From Schizosaccharomyces osmophilus (Eukaryota; Ascomycota; Schizosaccharomycetes; Schizosaccharomycetales; Schizosaccharomycetaceae), in assembly GCF_027921745.1 (NCBI RefSeq), contig NC_079238.1, positions 5,208,001-5,272,000 on the forward strand: 64,000 bases of DNA. Direction: 5' to 3'. Position 1 is the first letter of the stretch, and every line of letters starts with the position of its first letter. The position numbers were made by a program, and so were the translations under genes. This document shows positions 1 through 11,957 of this stretch, piece by piece. The notes below the pieces were generated by a model. That model was not told where the DNA came from, did no database searches, and worked only from the letters and a program-made list of their open reading frames with translations.

Positions 1-1392
1 AATACTTACCAGTATACTATATTTCATTATGCGGCTGGTCTACTTTTTATAAATAGGAATCGAAAAATTGTGTCTTTGAATGAAGCCATATTTGAATCCA
101 TGCTTGGGTTCGGCGACTTATTGATGCGTGATATCTCAATAATATTTCCAGATTTTAACGAAATATTAGATTTACTGCTAGATAGTCGTTTCTTAGACCC
201 AGGAAGAGTCGTCTCGGAACTTCATATTAGGCATGCATACTATCGCATAAAGTCATATAATCCTAACATTGGCGATCGTCCCGAGTTGGTACACGCCGAT
301 GGTCATCGCATCAGGGTGGACTGTCAAATTATATCTGTTTCTCCTGCGTCTGACTACCCGAGCGAGCCTGCTTTTGGTGTATGGCTTATTTTTGATTCTG
401 TTGATAATCGTGCTTCTAATTATATCAGTTCAAAACGTTCGGCTGAATTGTTGGAAAAGGCTGTAAAGTCTGAGGAAACAAACGACTTGGGAGGACCCAG
501 AGAGACAAGCGATGAAATTTCATTTCAATGTGACGGAATATGGGAAAATATTCCGCAAAAAATATCTATGTATAATACCGTGAAGGAGTTAGGAATCGGA
601 GCGTATGGGCAAGTAAAGCTGGCTAGCTATAAATGTCATAAAGAGCATGAAGTAATTTTAAAATCTATTAATAAGTCCCGGATATTGTTGGATTCCTGGA
701 TGCGAGATAAGGAGCTCGGAACAGTGCCTATGGAAATAAGCATTTTGAATTTTTTAAAAACTAAACCACATCCAAATATTGTGAACATGATATCTTTTTT
801 TGAGGATAACGATAATTATTATTTGTTAACAGAACCACAGATGCCAGGAATTGATCTATTTGATTATATTGAAGTAAGATCTTCAATATCGGAAGTTGAG
901 TGTAAGGCTATTTTTTATCAAATTGCTTTAGCTATTGGTCATTTGCATACTTTTGATATAGTACATAGGGATATAAAGGACGAAAATATAATTCTGGAGC
1001 AATCAGGAGTTGCCAGATTAATTGATTTTGGGAGCTCAAGTCTCACTCGAAAAGGACCTTTTGATACTTTTCGGGGAACAGTGGGTTTCGCTGCCCCTGA
1101 ACTGTTAAAAGGAGAAAGATATATGGGTAAAGAACAGGATGTTTGGGCTTTGGGTATTTTACTTTATACAATCGTTTACCGCGAAAACCCGTTTTACAAT
1201 ATTGAGGAAATATTAGACGGGGAGTTGAGAATTCCTTTCGAGATGTCGAAGGAACCTGTCGATCTTATTTATCGAATGCTTGACCGAAATGTTCAAGCCC
1301 GTATTACTGTTGAAGATGTTATACAGCATTGTTGGTTTAATGATGTTAGAACAGTCAAGCCCTCCCATGTACCTGTACCTTTAACACTTTAA
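1..1392 (+). CDS. ppk6: PAS-domain serine/threonine kinase Ppk6-like, 5'-partial
   Basis: The reading frame is open to the first base of the window, so the gene is cut by the window edge and its true start lies outside. The visible part begins inside a PAS fold (GLLFINRNRKIVSLNEAIF, just before and after base 70), followed by a linker and a full protein kinase domain. The glycine loop GIGAYGQV is near base 600, the catalytic VHRDIKDEN starts at 961, the DFG motif is in IDFGSS at 1021, and GFAAPELL follows. The tail after the kinase domain is short. PAS kinases (yeast Psk1/Psk2 family) sense nutrient state through the PAS domain and phosphorylate metabolic and translation targets. In S. pombe the PAS-kinase-like gene ppk6 lies convergent to rif1, as here (125 bases between stops). 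The family is certain; the symbol rests on synteny recalled from memory. Confidence 0.85.
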   Translation, partial: NTYQYTIFHYAAGLLFINRNRKIVSLNEAIFESMLGFGDLLMRDISIIFPDFNEILDLLLDSRFLDPGRVVSELHIRHAYYRIKSYNPNIGDRPELVHADGHRIRVDCQIISVSPASDYPSEPAFGVWLIFDSVDNRASNYISSKRSAELLEKAVKSEETNDLGGPRETSDEISFQCDGIWENIPQKISMYNTVKELGIGAYGQVKLASYKCHKEHEVILKSINKSRILLDSWMRDKELGTVPMEISILNFLKTKPHPNIVNMISFFEDNDNYYLLTEPQMPGIDLFDYIEVRSSISEVECKAIFYQIALAIGHLHTFDIVHRDIKDENIILEQSGVARLIDFGSSSLTRKGPFDTFRGTVGFAAPELLKGERYMGKEQDVWALGILLYTIVYRENPFYNIEEILDGELRIPFEMSKEPVDLIYRMLDRNVQARITVEDVIQHCWFNDVRTVKPSHVPVPLTL

Positions 1393-1516
1393 AACTAGTC
1401 CGTTGTTGTTATAAATATTATGTATTAAATGCCACTATGAAACCCATTAATAAATTTGTTTTACGATCAAAAAAATAAAAATAAACTATTGTAAACATGT
1501 GTGCTTAGACACTCAC

Positions 1517-4500
1517 CTAATTAACCCTTGATAATATTGCCTTTTGTAACCGACCCAATATGTCTCCCAAGCAAAGTACTTCTTCAGACCTCATTCCATG
1601 AATGGACTCTTCTATTTGACTAGTCGCTTCAGATAAGACTCGAATAGCACTTGAAGGTGTCAATGATTCGTCTAAAGACGATATCAGATTTGTCACACCA
1701 GTAGTTGTGTCTGAATCCCCTTCACCACCTTCCGCCAGGAGACTAGTAAACCGTTTCTTACCGTGCTCAATTGAACCGGCTGGTCCAAGTTCAGATTCTT
1801 CACTATCAAAAACTCTTTTTTTGTCATTGACTGTCTGTGGCTCAAGCGATGTTGTTTGATTTAGCAAAGCAACATCTTCAGTCCTTGAACTACTTCTTCG
1901 TAGAAGGTTGCTTTCATAAGAGGAGTCAGCGTCAACAATAACCTCCGTTGGAGACTTCTTTTCTACGGTAAGGCCTTCGATGTTAATATCAGAAATATTT
2001 ACATTGGATGAGTCAATGAAGTCATGTGTGACCACCGGAGACTCGATTACGGTAGGAAGCTTTGAATCAACATTGCCAGCAACGTTGATATGCTGACTAT
2101 CGTCAAGTCTCACATCCATGTGATCGCTTTGTACATCTTTAGTGGTATTCAATTCTGTATTTTCTCCATGTTCAATGATTTTGCCAATTTCTCCCGTAGA
2201 ATTCTTAACCTGAGAAGTCGCTAATCCCTCAGCTGTGTCATCCAAAATCTTGTTATAGCCATCGCTACCACCTTGTGGCATGACTGAATTTTCCATTGAA
2301 CTTTGTTCAGAATGGACCGGAGGTTTGTCACTTTCCCGTACTTTCGCTTCCAATGACTTGTTCTCTTTTTTCTTATTAGAGCCATTCTTCTTGTTCTTTT
2401 TCTTCGAGCTGTTCTCTTTCTTCGGCGTAGAAACTATGCCTGAGTTAATATCATTTTTCCCTTCTATGATACCGTTATTAGGTTGGGTATTTTGTTCATT
2501 AGCCAAATCCTTGAATTCGGAATAAGATGATGAAAACGGCAACCGGATATAATGGTCATGCGATAATTCTATTATCGTTTTTTGCAGTTCAATTGGATAT
2601 TCTTCAGATTCAAAAGACCCGAAAATTTGGTTCCAGAAATAAATAAACGAGACGACAACATCGGCAGCTTTACTCTTAAGCCCGGTGGTAATTAGCGGAG
2701 AAAGCTTATCTATCAATTCATTTGGATTCTGCTCAGCTTCAATGATAAGTCTAAGTATAAGCTGGCAAAATTCAATACACTAAGGAGGTTAGAAAAGCCT
2801 AAGTAAAAATAGGATCATGACATACCATGTTATAAATGGAGCTGCTTTTTAAAAAAGTATTAACGTTTTCCATATAAAACCAACGAGAAAGGCCGTCAAC
2901 CAACCCGAAGACGGTCTGTAAACGAAGGCTTTTCGGAATGCTTATCATATAGTTCGAAATTGCTTCAATAAACAAACACTTCAAATCCATTTGGTCAGAG
3001 TCATAAGCTTTTATCAGTAATGCATTATACATATTTATTATTTTGAGATAACTTTCCCGGCAATCTTCAAAATAAGCAGAATCATACAACGTATGATCAT
3101 TCTCAGCTAAAAATGACAAGAACGGAACTTTCATTATAGCCATCGCAAATGAAAAAATTTTGCTAGATTCAAAGCTTAAATCCTTATGTAATATATGAAT
3201 AAATGGTTCAATAACAGAAATTAAAACTTTATCTTCTCCATAGAGATCAGATACTGTATTACCATAGTGAATTAGTAGATTTCCAACGCTGTCAGCATCA
3301 CTTATGCTGCAATACTTAACGTTCCAACTCAGTAGTTTTAGAACAGTTGAATGCTCAATTCCCAAAAATTCTTCAAAGGAGATATTTCTCTTTTGTTTGT
3401 TTTTCACTTCTATTAAAAAAGCCTCGGAGGCAGATCGAGAAACTTCATGGGAAACTAAAACCCTAGCAAGTATTAAGTTATCATGCTCTGAAAGAGGCGA
3501 TACACAATCCCAGTACAAGCGAAGTTTAACGGCAAGACTTAAGTTACTTTCGTCTAAGAGCGACAAGATACTACTATAAGCCGCATGTAAAGTAGAAAAC
3601 ATAGTTCCATCCGTCAGGGTAGCCATCGATTGCAACAGATATACTAAAGGACATATAGATTCCTGGTCACTACTTTGCACAGTAGGATCCATCAGTAGCA
3701 ATTCATTATTAGAAACGATGTAAGAATATTCAACGAAAAGTTGAATATCATAAGCTTCTACAGTACAACGAACCAGGGAAGCATAACGAGTAAGTCTTTC
3801 AATGTAAACCTCGTCTTTACGCAATGGTTTTGCGCATAGAAAATTGCGTAAGGAGGTACAAATACAACAAATAGCCTTACCTGTATCAACTGATCTCTTT
3901 ATTTCCTTTTGTCCTGCACTAGACAAGCATTTAACGAATGTAGTCCAAACGACGAAACTTTGCTCATAGCTCATTCCCTTGCCTTGTTTGCGGCCTTGGT
4001 TTTGTTTTATATTGTAATTTGGTCTGGCCAATAATATTAGTGAATTTATTGGCTCAATGGTTTTTTGACAGTTGGAGCGCACCCAATTTGGGTTGAGTTT
4101 GGGTAACTCCTTAGTATCAATCAGTTCACGCTGTACAAGGCGATCATCCCTCCAAAAGTTGTTTGAGGAAGCGTCAAATAACGCGATAAGTATATCGGCT
4201 GCTTCAGGCATTGTTTGTTCGCTTTTTAGTGCGGATTTTTCAATTATTTTTACGACCACTGTGTCCCAAAGGAGTGAAAGCATGGGACTGGATATTCCCG
4301 GTCTTAAACAAGCATAAATGAGGGCGGTTAAGGTACTCATTGCAGCACTTTTGACCGTAGGAAGATTGCGAGTACTCAGAACCATAGCTATAGGTTGGCA
4401 TAGAAGTGTTAGACGCTTATTTGCCTGCGTGAGCGTTTCTGAGAGAGAAAATTCGTGAATCAGACGTATCCAAGATGTTTGAGCAGCACATTTGGTTAAA

Positions 4501-5672
4501 GGGTTTGCGCTGTTGAAACAGAGTTGAATAATCTTCAACCAGGCGTTGAAGTATTCCCATGAGGAAATGCGTGCGCCACCCAAGATAGAAATTATAGCAG
4601 CCCAAGCATGAGCTACATATACGCCGTCATCTTCTTCGGTTACTAATCGTTCGAAATGATTAGAGATTAAGTAAATAAAGGTAGTTCCCCCAATTTCTGT
4701 ATGAAAACTTGAGAGTATTGAACGGGCAATAAGCTTATCATGGTATAGATATTTACTCAAATCTAATGCCAGCAACAACGCTTTTTCACGTATCGGTTTA
4801 GAAGCGTCCACGAGACAAGCTAAGAGATAAGGCGCCCAGTCAACAACTCTTTGAGCAAACGCTTTTGGACATTGGCTTAGTAATTTGTTTAGCACAGCTA
4901 GGCGCTCTTGGCCAACTACCAAGGAAGGAAAAGGCAGAGTAAGACAAACGTTTATAATACGGTCGCATAAAGGGGGGATACCCAAAGGACATTTTTGGCA
5001 GGATAGAAGATGCAAATGTTGGGCGGCTAATGCTTTCGTTAATTTGGAAGATTCTAAAATCTGAAGTGATTGCTCAATAAAGACACTAGCGGTATCGGAT
5101 TGAATATGGGAAGAAATGGTTGGATGCCAAAGAAGAACACTAAGTAACTTATTTGCTTGACAGTTTAAATGAAAATCAGGTTTGCCAGTGTTTAAGCAGG
5201 CACTTCTGTCACATAACAAAAACGAACAAAGTTGATTTAAAAGAAGGAATATGGGATCTTCCGGCAAATTTGGTGTATATGTCTTTAAAAATGATGATAG
5301 CTTGGAATAGATTTCAATACGTACAGGCCGCTCTACATGCTCAAGATCTTCAATACCAGAACGAAACCAGGATTGAATGTCCTCTGAAGTGCCGTTTGCT
5401 TCATTTGTAAATCCGTTTTGCTGATCATTGGATTCATCCGTTTGTTTTAAACGAGCAAGTGCAGTAGAGGTTTTTAAAATACCGCGTTTAGGAGTTCCAT
5501 ACGAAGGTTGGCTTCCTCCAGGAGAATTTTCAAGTTCAGTGTTAAATGCTACCTTCTTTTTACGCGTCAAATTTGAAGCAGGATCACTTGGGTTTACTGT
5601 TTTTCCGTTTGGTGTCGAAGGATCATCAACATGCACCTTTTGGGACTCCTTCACAGCATTGTCTTTTCTCAT
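1517..5672 (-). CDS. rif1: Telomere length and replication-timing regulator Rif1
   Basis: Two exons, 5672-2826 and 2779-1517, give 1369 residues, close to S. pombe Rif1 (about 1400). The 46-base intron has donor GTATGT, branch CTAAC and acceptor TTAG, and keeps phase 0. The N-terminus carries two protein phosphatase 1 docking motifs: KVAF (residues 40-43) and the SILK-type GILK (64-67). They recruit PP1 to counter DDK phosphorylation of MCM at late origins. A long HEAT-like helical region follows. The C-terminal exon is low-complexity and acidic, with a lysine/asparagine-rich patch, and ends in a conserved-looking helical tail. Rif1 binds telomeres through Taz1 and chromatin at late origins. 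It is divergent from tpz1, another telomere gene, across a 1.2 kb gap. Start chosen at the first ATG, which keeps both PP1 motifs at their usual positions. Confidence 0.93.
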
Positions 5673-6839
5673 CGCAACATCTGTTAAAAATTCAGATACA
5701 TTCCAATGTCATGGATTCAAATTGACCAGAGCAGCACAGACCGTGCTTTATTTACAGATGTGGTGGTGAGCAGCTTTTTCATCGCACCCTCCGCATAAAA
5801 AAGTAAACACAATTTTTAAGAAGCTTGTTTGAGGGTGGACTGTAATATGAAAAGCTTAAGCTTTATATTAGAAATTTAAAACGAAATCGATTAAAGTAAG
5901 TCTCGTTTCTTAATTTTGAGTTTTCTTTTTCATGTTGTTTTTGCATGTTTATTTTCACATTTTTGTTTACATAGTCAAAAAAAGGTAGGTGGAAATATAA
6001 GAGACCCTAAAATGGTTAAAAGAGCTGATATGGTGTCACAAAAAGAAGCAAATTATAATTTGGAATTTGTTTTCATTGTCATCAAAAGAGGGTAAGGCCT
6101 GTTTGCCGCTATGCTGAGTACCAGCCTAACTTCCACGGTTTCAAAAGGCTGCTTATATTTGAGTAAATCTACTGAAGAAAAGGATTTCCTTACTTACAAT
6201 TACATTCTATGAAGGTCCATTCTAGTTGGAAATACCAAGAAGCTTGAAAGATTAAGTGTAGGATATCGAACAATAAAAGTAAATGCTTGATCTCTTCTAA
6301 TGTAACTTTTCTATAAACTATGTTTTCAACTGATTCATTTCGTTCGACCTATGGTTTATTCAATAGTAGGCTGGATGTATGAAAGTTCGAAAGAGGACTC
6401 CATCTTATAATATATATACTTTTCAAACATTTCTAAATGACAAAATAAATAAAAGAAGAATTAACTCACACTTATACGAGATTTGTATTCATATTTGCAT
6501 ACTTCATCTAGTCTGCCAATTTGGAGAGAACCACTTACTGTTCATTTTAATCTTTTAGACGTTCGTAGAGCTGTTGTACATTATTTTTATTTTTTGATTT
6601 CCACAATCGTCAAAATTACAGAAACTTTGAGACGTGCCAATTTACAAAAGGGCAAGGACAGCTTTTTTCTTTTTGGAGCAAGCAGACATCTTCCTATTCC
6701 ACTTCTTATATAGGATGCAGTAAATTCGTGAATTATTCATTTGAAAAGCTTACAAAGACTTGAAGATAATTGGATTCTAAAAGCGCATTTGTTTGTTTTC
6801 AAGTAGTGAGAACCCTAAGGTGTATACAAATCAGGAATT
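5673..6839. other. Divergent intergenic region rif1/tpz1
   Basis: AT-rich spacer of 1.17 kb between the two start codons; it must hold both promoters. Only short unconserved-looking ORFs are present (for example 6483-6713). No tRNA, repeat or known box recognised. Confidence 0.6.
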
Positions 6840-8640
6840 ATGTCTAACATCTTAAATCCCTGGCTGGAATCATGGTTACTGGATACTATGAAAGATACGG
6901 ACATTCTTCCTGCGCATGAATTCAAGAGCCGTCCCTTACAGATCTCTGAAGTATGATCCCTTTTTAAGCTTGAAATATGCGTTTACTTTGTTGTGGATTT
7001 TTTTTATTAATACGAAACCTAGTATTTGACATATGAGCCTACCATTCACGCTAAACTATCAGACACTAGACATTACATCGAGGTTGAATTTTCTCCTGAG
7101 TGTATTCAACATTTGGCAAGGTAATGCTACGAAAAACTTGTAGTTGAAATCTGACAAATAATGTGTAGATTTACGGACAAAAGACTTACTTCTTTAAAAG
7201 GTGGGATTTTTTCCCTAGGGCATTTCTCAATTCACCTAATACCGCAAGACTCGTATTTATTTCCATGGCTCTATGTTGAGTCATTTAATTTTTTTAGCTG
7301 CGAGGGCGTCATATTTGGAGAGCCAAAACCCATCACCTCCTCACCGCTTTTTCGTTCGTTACTATGCTCTCCATACCTATTTGCTCTTGCAAATGAAATT
7401 TATGAACGTTACGAACACTCAGTCCTTTACGCACTCAGAAAACAAGCTACTAATGGTATAACTGAAGCGTGATTCAGGATCATTTTCTAATTTCTATTGT
7501 AGGAGATGTTCAAAAGCTTGGAACACTGTTTCTGCCGGTAATATCATATCTGTACTGTGTTTCTTTTTTTAACTTTTCTTTTACAGGAGGCTATCGAAAA
7601 ACCGAATGAAATGGCATCAGATTGTTTTCGATGGAAAACAATGAATTGTTTAGATGTTGCACAATGTCTCATTTCAGACGAGCAGTTGAGACTATTGGAA
7701 ACTGCGAATGGTATGCACGTTGGATTTATTGATATACTATATAAAAACAAAAAAATTACTAACTGATATAGCAAATACTAATATTGATGTCTCTGTCACC
7801 AAACAAACACAAGAAACCTCTCCCGATAAAACCCATGTCAAGGAAGAAGAGGGAATAGAAATCTACTCTTGGTCATCTTCACCAGATCTTAGTGCAAATA
7901 TCCCCCCATTGACACTTTTCGACCAGCAAGATCTTCAGAGGCTAGCTGAAGTCGAACCTGTGTCTGCTTCAACAATAAGCGAAAACGAACTAATAAGAAA
8001 AATTGATCAACAAAACAATAATGATGCGACAGCTTCTATTCCACAACCAGGAACAGAGACATTTTCTCGAATAATATCCTCAGTTGAAACTCAACATGAA
8101 CAATTGGGACAGATACAAGACCAACAAGAAGCTCCAATCCAGAGACCTATTGAAGTTCCTAATATTCATACCGCTAATTCGAGACCGCCAGACACTATAG
8201 AACTGTTTGACGCTCAGGATGACTCTGGAGATGATTTGGCAGAAGTAGAAGGGCTTATATTACTTCCGTCTTTAGACGATGAGAAGACTGAGAGAAGAAG
8301 CCATGAAACCGGAAATATTAGTCAAAAAGTTGAAAATCCAGTCATTAAGAATACGCCGCTTAGTTTTGAGAAAAACTTAGACATGTCCCAGCATGAGCTG
8401 CGATATCTGCGACGACCGATATCAAATTACAACTTTGATCTTGGTATTCAAGATGAGCTTACAGCGATGTATGAAGACTATGTAAAAGAAAATGAGCAAT
8501 TGAGAAGAGTAAAGGGACGACGAAGTCAATCCTTTAGTCGAGCTTCGCTAGAGAAGACGGACTCAGAAAATGCCTTTCTTGCATTTTATCAAGACTGGAT
8601 TAGCATAGCTAAGCACCGAACAGCAAAGGGAAAAGACTAG
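6840..8640 (+). CDS. tpz1: Shelterin subunit Tpz1 (TPP1 homologue)
   Basis: Six exons: 6840-6950, 7023-7120, 7169-7455, 7503-7537, 7587-7710, 7772-8640. They give 507 residues against 508 recalled for S. pombe Tpz1. All five introns have usable donors (GTATGA, GTAATG, GTATAA, GTAATA, GTATGC), with CTAAC/CTGAC-like branch sites at several, and every join keeps the frame. Exons 1-5 encode the OB-fold region that TPP1 proteins use for telomerase and Pot1 contact. Exon 6 is a disordered acidic linker and a C-terminal helix with YQDWISIAKH. Its W494 and I497 match the spacing of the W498/I501 pair by which S. pombe Tpz1 holds Poz1. Tpz1 bridges Pot1 on single-stranded telomeric DNA to Poz1-Rap1-Taz1 and to Ccq1. 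The gene is divergent from rif1. Assignment is by synteny, length and motif. Confidence 0.88.
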
Positions 8641-8955
8641 ATTTATTGTAAAAGGAAGGTTTAAACACTCCTAATAGAGCAATAGTGCTTGTTTTCAGTG
8701 AGTACCGGTATAAACTGGTTTCCGTCAGACATGTAATATTCATTGCTATGTACATTAAAGTTGCATTGATAAAAGAAATACATATTTTGTTACCACAATC
8801 ACAAATAAGATAACTAATAGCAAATAGCTTCATGGAAGCGGGTAGGAGTGAGTGAGTGATCATGGAAGCAAATTCATATCAAACATCGAAATATAAGGTT
8901 AGGAGCAATTAAGTTTTTGACATATAAAAACGCATTACTATTCGTTTCGTTCATC
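8641..8955. other. Convergent intergenic region tpz1/ypt5
   Basis: 315 bases between two stop codons. Expected to hold the two 3' UTRs and polyadenylation signals; nothing else recognised. Confidence 0.6.
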
Positions 8956-9924
8956 TTAGCATGCACAAGTGCCGCCAGATGGAGGATTTGGCCAAGATTC
9001 TGAAAGGTTCACACCTCGAGGAGCGTTTCCTCTTGCCTGGTTTAGCTTGTCTTCAAGAGGTAACTTTTTGGAAATAGTTGTAAAAAGCTCGTTAACATTT
9101 TCAGCAGTTTTGGCTGAAGTCTCAAAGAATAAAAGATTGGCTTCAGCAGCATAGGCTTCAGCATCTGATTTCTCAACAGCCCTACGCTCTTGAGCAAGAT
9201 CTAACTTGTTTCCAGCAAGTGCAATGATAATTCCCTCCGGAGCTTGACGTTGCAATTCTTTAATCCATGATTTTGCTTTTTCCAAAGAAGACTAATATTC
9301 AGAAGTCAGTCAACGTCATATGAGAAATTTCTTTCAATACTTACAGCTTGAGTAATATCATAGACCACAATTGCACAATTAGCATTGCGATCTAAAAATC
9401 GCTTGTTAGCACTTTTTCTCTACAATCACATTCATTAATATCCATACAATACATAGGGGCTAAGGATTTATAGCGTTCTTGGCCAGCGGTATCCCTGTAA
9501 TTGTGTTAGTACTCATAAAAAACAATCATAAATCCTCCATACCAAATTTCAAGCTTTACGGATGTGCTGTCGTCTATGGGAACAGTTTGAGTTAAGAAGG
9601 CAGCTGTGAAATCGAAGTTAGCAATAGAATCCTAAGCATTGCCGACGAATCTTTCGTTGAGAATACCTACCTCCAATTGTGCTCTCTCTGTAATCTATAG
9701 CATTGAGTTAGAATCGTATCTTGCATTAAATACAAATGCTTATTCATACCATCGAATTGATCTTTCACGAAGCGAAGAACGAGACTACTCTACAACGCAT
9801 TACTGTAAGCAATCGATCAGACAAACTCACGGAACCCACATACTTTTCCAACAGCGGAATCACCAAGCAGTACAAGCTTTTGATTCACGGTAACGACATT
9901 TTTAGGAGCTGGATTACTAGCCAT
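8956..9924 (-). CDS. ypt5: Rab5-family GTPase Ypt5
   Basis: Seven exons: 9924-9844, 9789-9750, 9694-9671, 9603-9543, 9494-9448, 9391-9345, 9291-8956. They make 211 residues, the length of S. pombe Ypt5. All Rab motifs are present: P-loop GDSAVGKSS, effector STIG, switch [15 protein letters not shown] for guanine specificity and ETSAK. The C-terminal cysteines (TCAC end) are the geranylgeranylation site. Rab5 proteins act on early endosomes in homotypic fusion and endocytic traffic through HOPS/CORVET and PI3-kinase effectors. Exon 3 is only 24 bases long and splits the effector loop, and all introns are roughly 50-65 bases. The gene converges with tpz1 and diverges from the G-patch gene. Confidence 0.95.
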
Positions 9925-10484
9925 CTTGAAAGTCACTCGGTAGAAACAACAATTGATGGAAAATAAACAATCCTTGAAATAAATTAAAGATGATGGTAGA
10001 TGGCAAGTTTATACGCTGAGGCGTCTCAAGTCAGGTTCTCTTAATGAGAATACGGAATTCGGGCACATTCCTTTAATACGATTAAAGCAAACGAATGCGC
10101 AACGTTAGTAAACAAAAAATAGTCAAGATATGTAGTTTTACGAAGAAACGCGAACGTAGGATGTAACGAGGGTACCTAAGAAATGATTCTTTTCTTGATG
10201 GGTAAGAATGGAAGAGATGTTGAGAATGGAGTTGGATGGATTGATTCATAAAACCGACTGGGTATTCGCGAATTTGGCTAGTACATGCAGCATCTTTTCG
10301 CCAAAGCCCACAAAAACGATTTGGTAACCTCTTAGATTATTTTTTTGACCGTAAGGATTTTCTTTGGAAAGGTAAGATTGCGTTGAATTGTAGTGGAACA
10401 CTTTTTGAAACCTTCCAAGCATCTCATTGCAAAACAGTACGGAAAACGAAAGGAGGTCCATGTACCAAAGATTTCTGCTTGAAA
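9925..10484. other. Divergent intergenic region ypt5/G-patch gene
   Basis: 560 bases holding both promoters. The frame of the G-patch gene stays open about 100 bases upstream of its ATG but has no earlier ATG. No known box recognised. Confidence 0.55.
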
Positions 10485-11675
10485 ATGCCATCCTCTGAAT
10501 CCGAGGTAGAAGACTACATGTCAATGAAGTTTGATTCTGCCCCATCAACCATGCTGAGCAGTGAGGAAAAGCGAGAAGTAGAATCAAAAGAACGAGGAAT
10601 CCAAAAAAGTCAGAGAACCTTAGAATATGAGAATTTTAAAAAAGGAATATCAGAATCAGTGTCTGAAAAATCCGTAGGTTCAAAAAAGGCTTTAGAAATG
10701 ATGAAGAAAATGGGTTACAAGTAAGTTTACTGACAAAAGGATTGAGTTATGTCAGCGGGAATGGAAAAACGAACAGAATTGTGCTTCTTTTCACGGTTAC
10801 ATTCAACTAATATCCTACGACAGGCATTTCATGACTAGTGACATGCCAGCTAATACCAGTGATTTAGGTCCGGTTCAGCGTTGGGTGCGGAAGAAAAAGC
10901 AGAAACGGAGCCGTTGTATGTTGAGAAAAAACAAGACAAGACTGGTATTGGTTATGAGAATCAGAAGAAACGACGGTTGGAGGACATCATAAAAGAAGAA
11001 CGGCTCGATATAGAAAAACAGACGAAATCAATCGATGAGTTCTCGACCGAAAAATCAAAAGAGTATTTGGAAAAGAAATTGGCAAATCAGTGTTCTTCTG
11101 CTCAGCACGTTCTTGAAAAACTAGAGACCATTGAACTTGAAAAGTCCGGTATGGAAATGACAACTGAAAAGGCGCACCCATATTATCGTTCCCTATTATT
11201 AAAAACGCAACAAGATCGAGAGGAAAGAGTCAAACGAAAACGTCTTGCTAGCCGCGTCCCACTCGCTCAATTGGAAACTGCATCAGGACCAGACATTCCC
11301 AAAGAAATTTTAGAAGAGGAATCCACTAGAATGGATGAAGAATTTCAATATTTTGAATCGCTAACGGTAAGTCAGCCTGGAATTTTTCTTCGTATAGAAA
11401 AGCATAGTACATTATAAAGACTTCCTCTCCTGTCATGCCTTTGCTACAAATTGCTTGCTGTTTTTCAACAAAGGAAATGATTTTCCTTCCTACGTCTACG
11501 TGATTCTTCCTTAACTCTTGCTAATATTTATTTCTAGGAGCTGAAAAAGTTAAGTACAGTTTTGCTCTACCTTCGAAAGAAATACTTTTATTGTCTCTAT
11601 TGTGGATTCAGTTATGATGATTTGGAAGATTTAGAAAAGAACTGTCCAGGTATTTACGAAGACGACCATGACTGA
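10485..11675 (+). CDS. G-patch and DUF4187 protein (GPATCH11 family)
   Basis: Three exons, 10485-10720, 10868-11366 and 11538-11675, encode 290 residues. The exon 1/2 join rebuilds a G-patch: MMKKMGYK then SGSALGAEEK, ending with DKTGIGYE. A charged helical middle follows. Exon 3 encodes the DUF4187 end, with a leucine-rich helix and a CLYCGFSYDD cysteine pair. This architecture is that of human GPATCH11 (also called CENP-Y), a nuclear protein linked to RNA processing; G-patches usually activate DEAH-box helicases. The start ATG at 10485 gives the MPSSESEVEDYM N-terminus, similar to the family's acidic EDYMS start. The introns (147 and 171 bases) are long for this genome. I do not assign a symbol. 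Confidence 0.85.
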
Positions 11676-11957
11676 TTCAGGATAGGAAATGCTATACAGG
11701 CTCATGACAACCTTTTATGATAGAAATATATGAAAGGTAAAATTAAAGATGACTTTCTTTCTTCATCTCCTTTTTTTGTGAATCCTATTTTGCAATATCT
11801 TCTTCCATTCCTGGTACTTAATACGTTTCTTCCACAAGCCACTACTGTACCCAAGACACACGATATCCGACCTGGAATGTTTAAATTTGATGTTTTTTCC
11901 GTTATTTAAAGCAATAAGCATAAATTTCATATTGTTTGGTCAATGTTGACGTATTAA

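Noticed and set aside
10246-10587. Long minus-strand ORF over the start of the G-patch gene
   Set aside because: It is antisense to the real exon 1 and shows no family resemblance.
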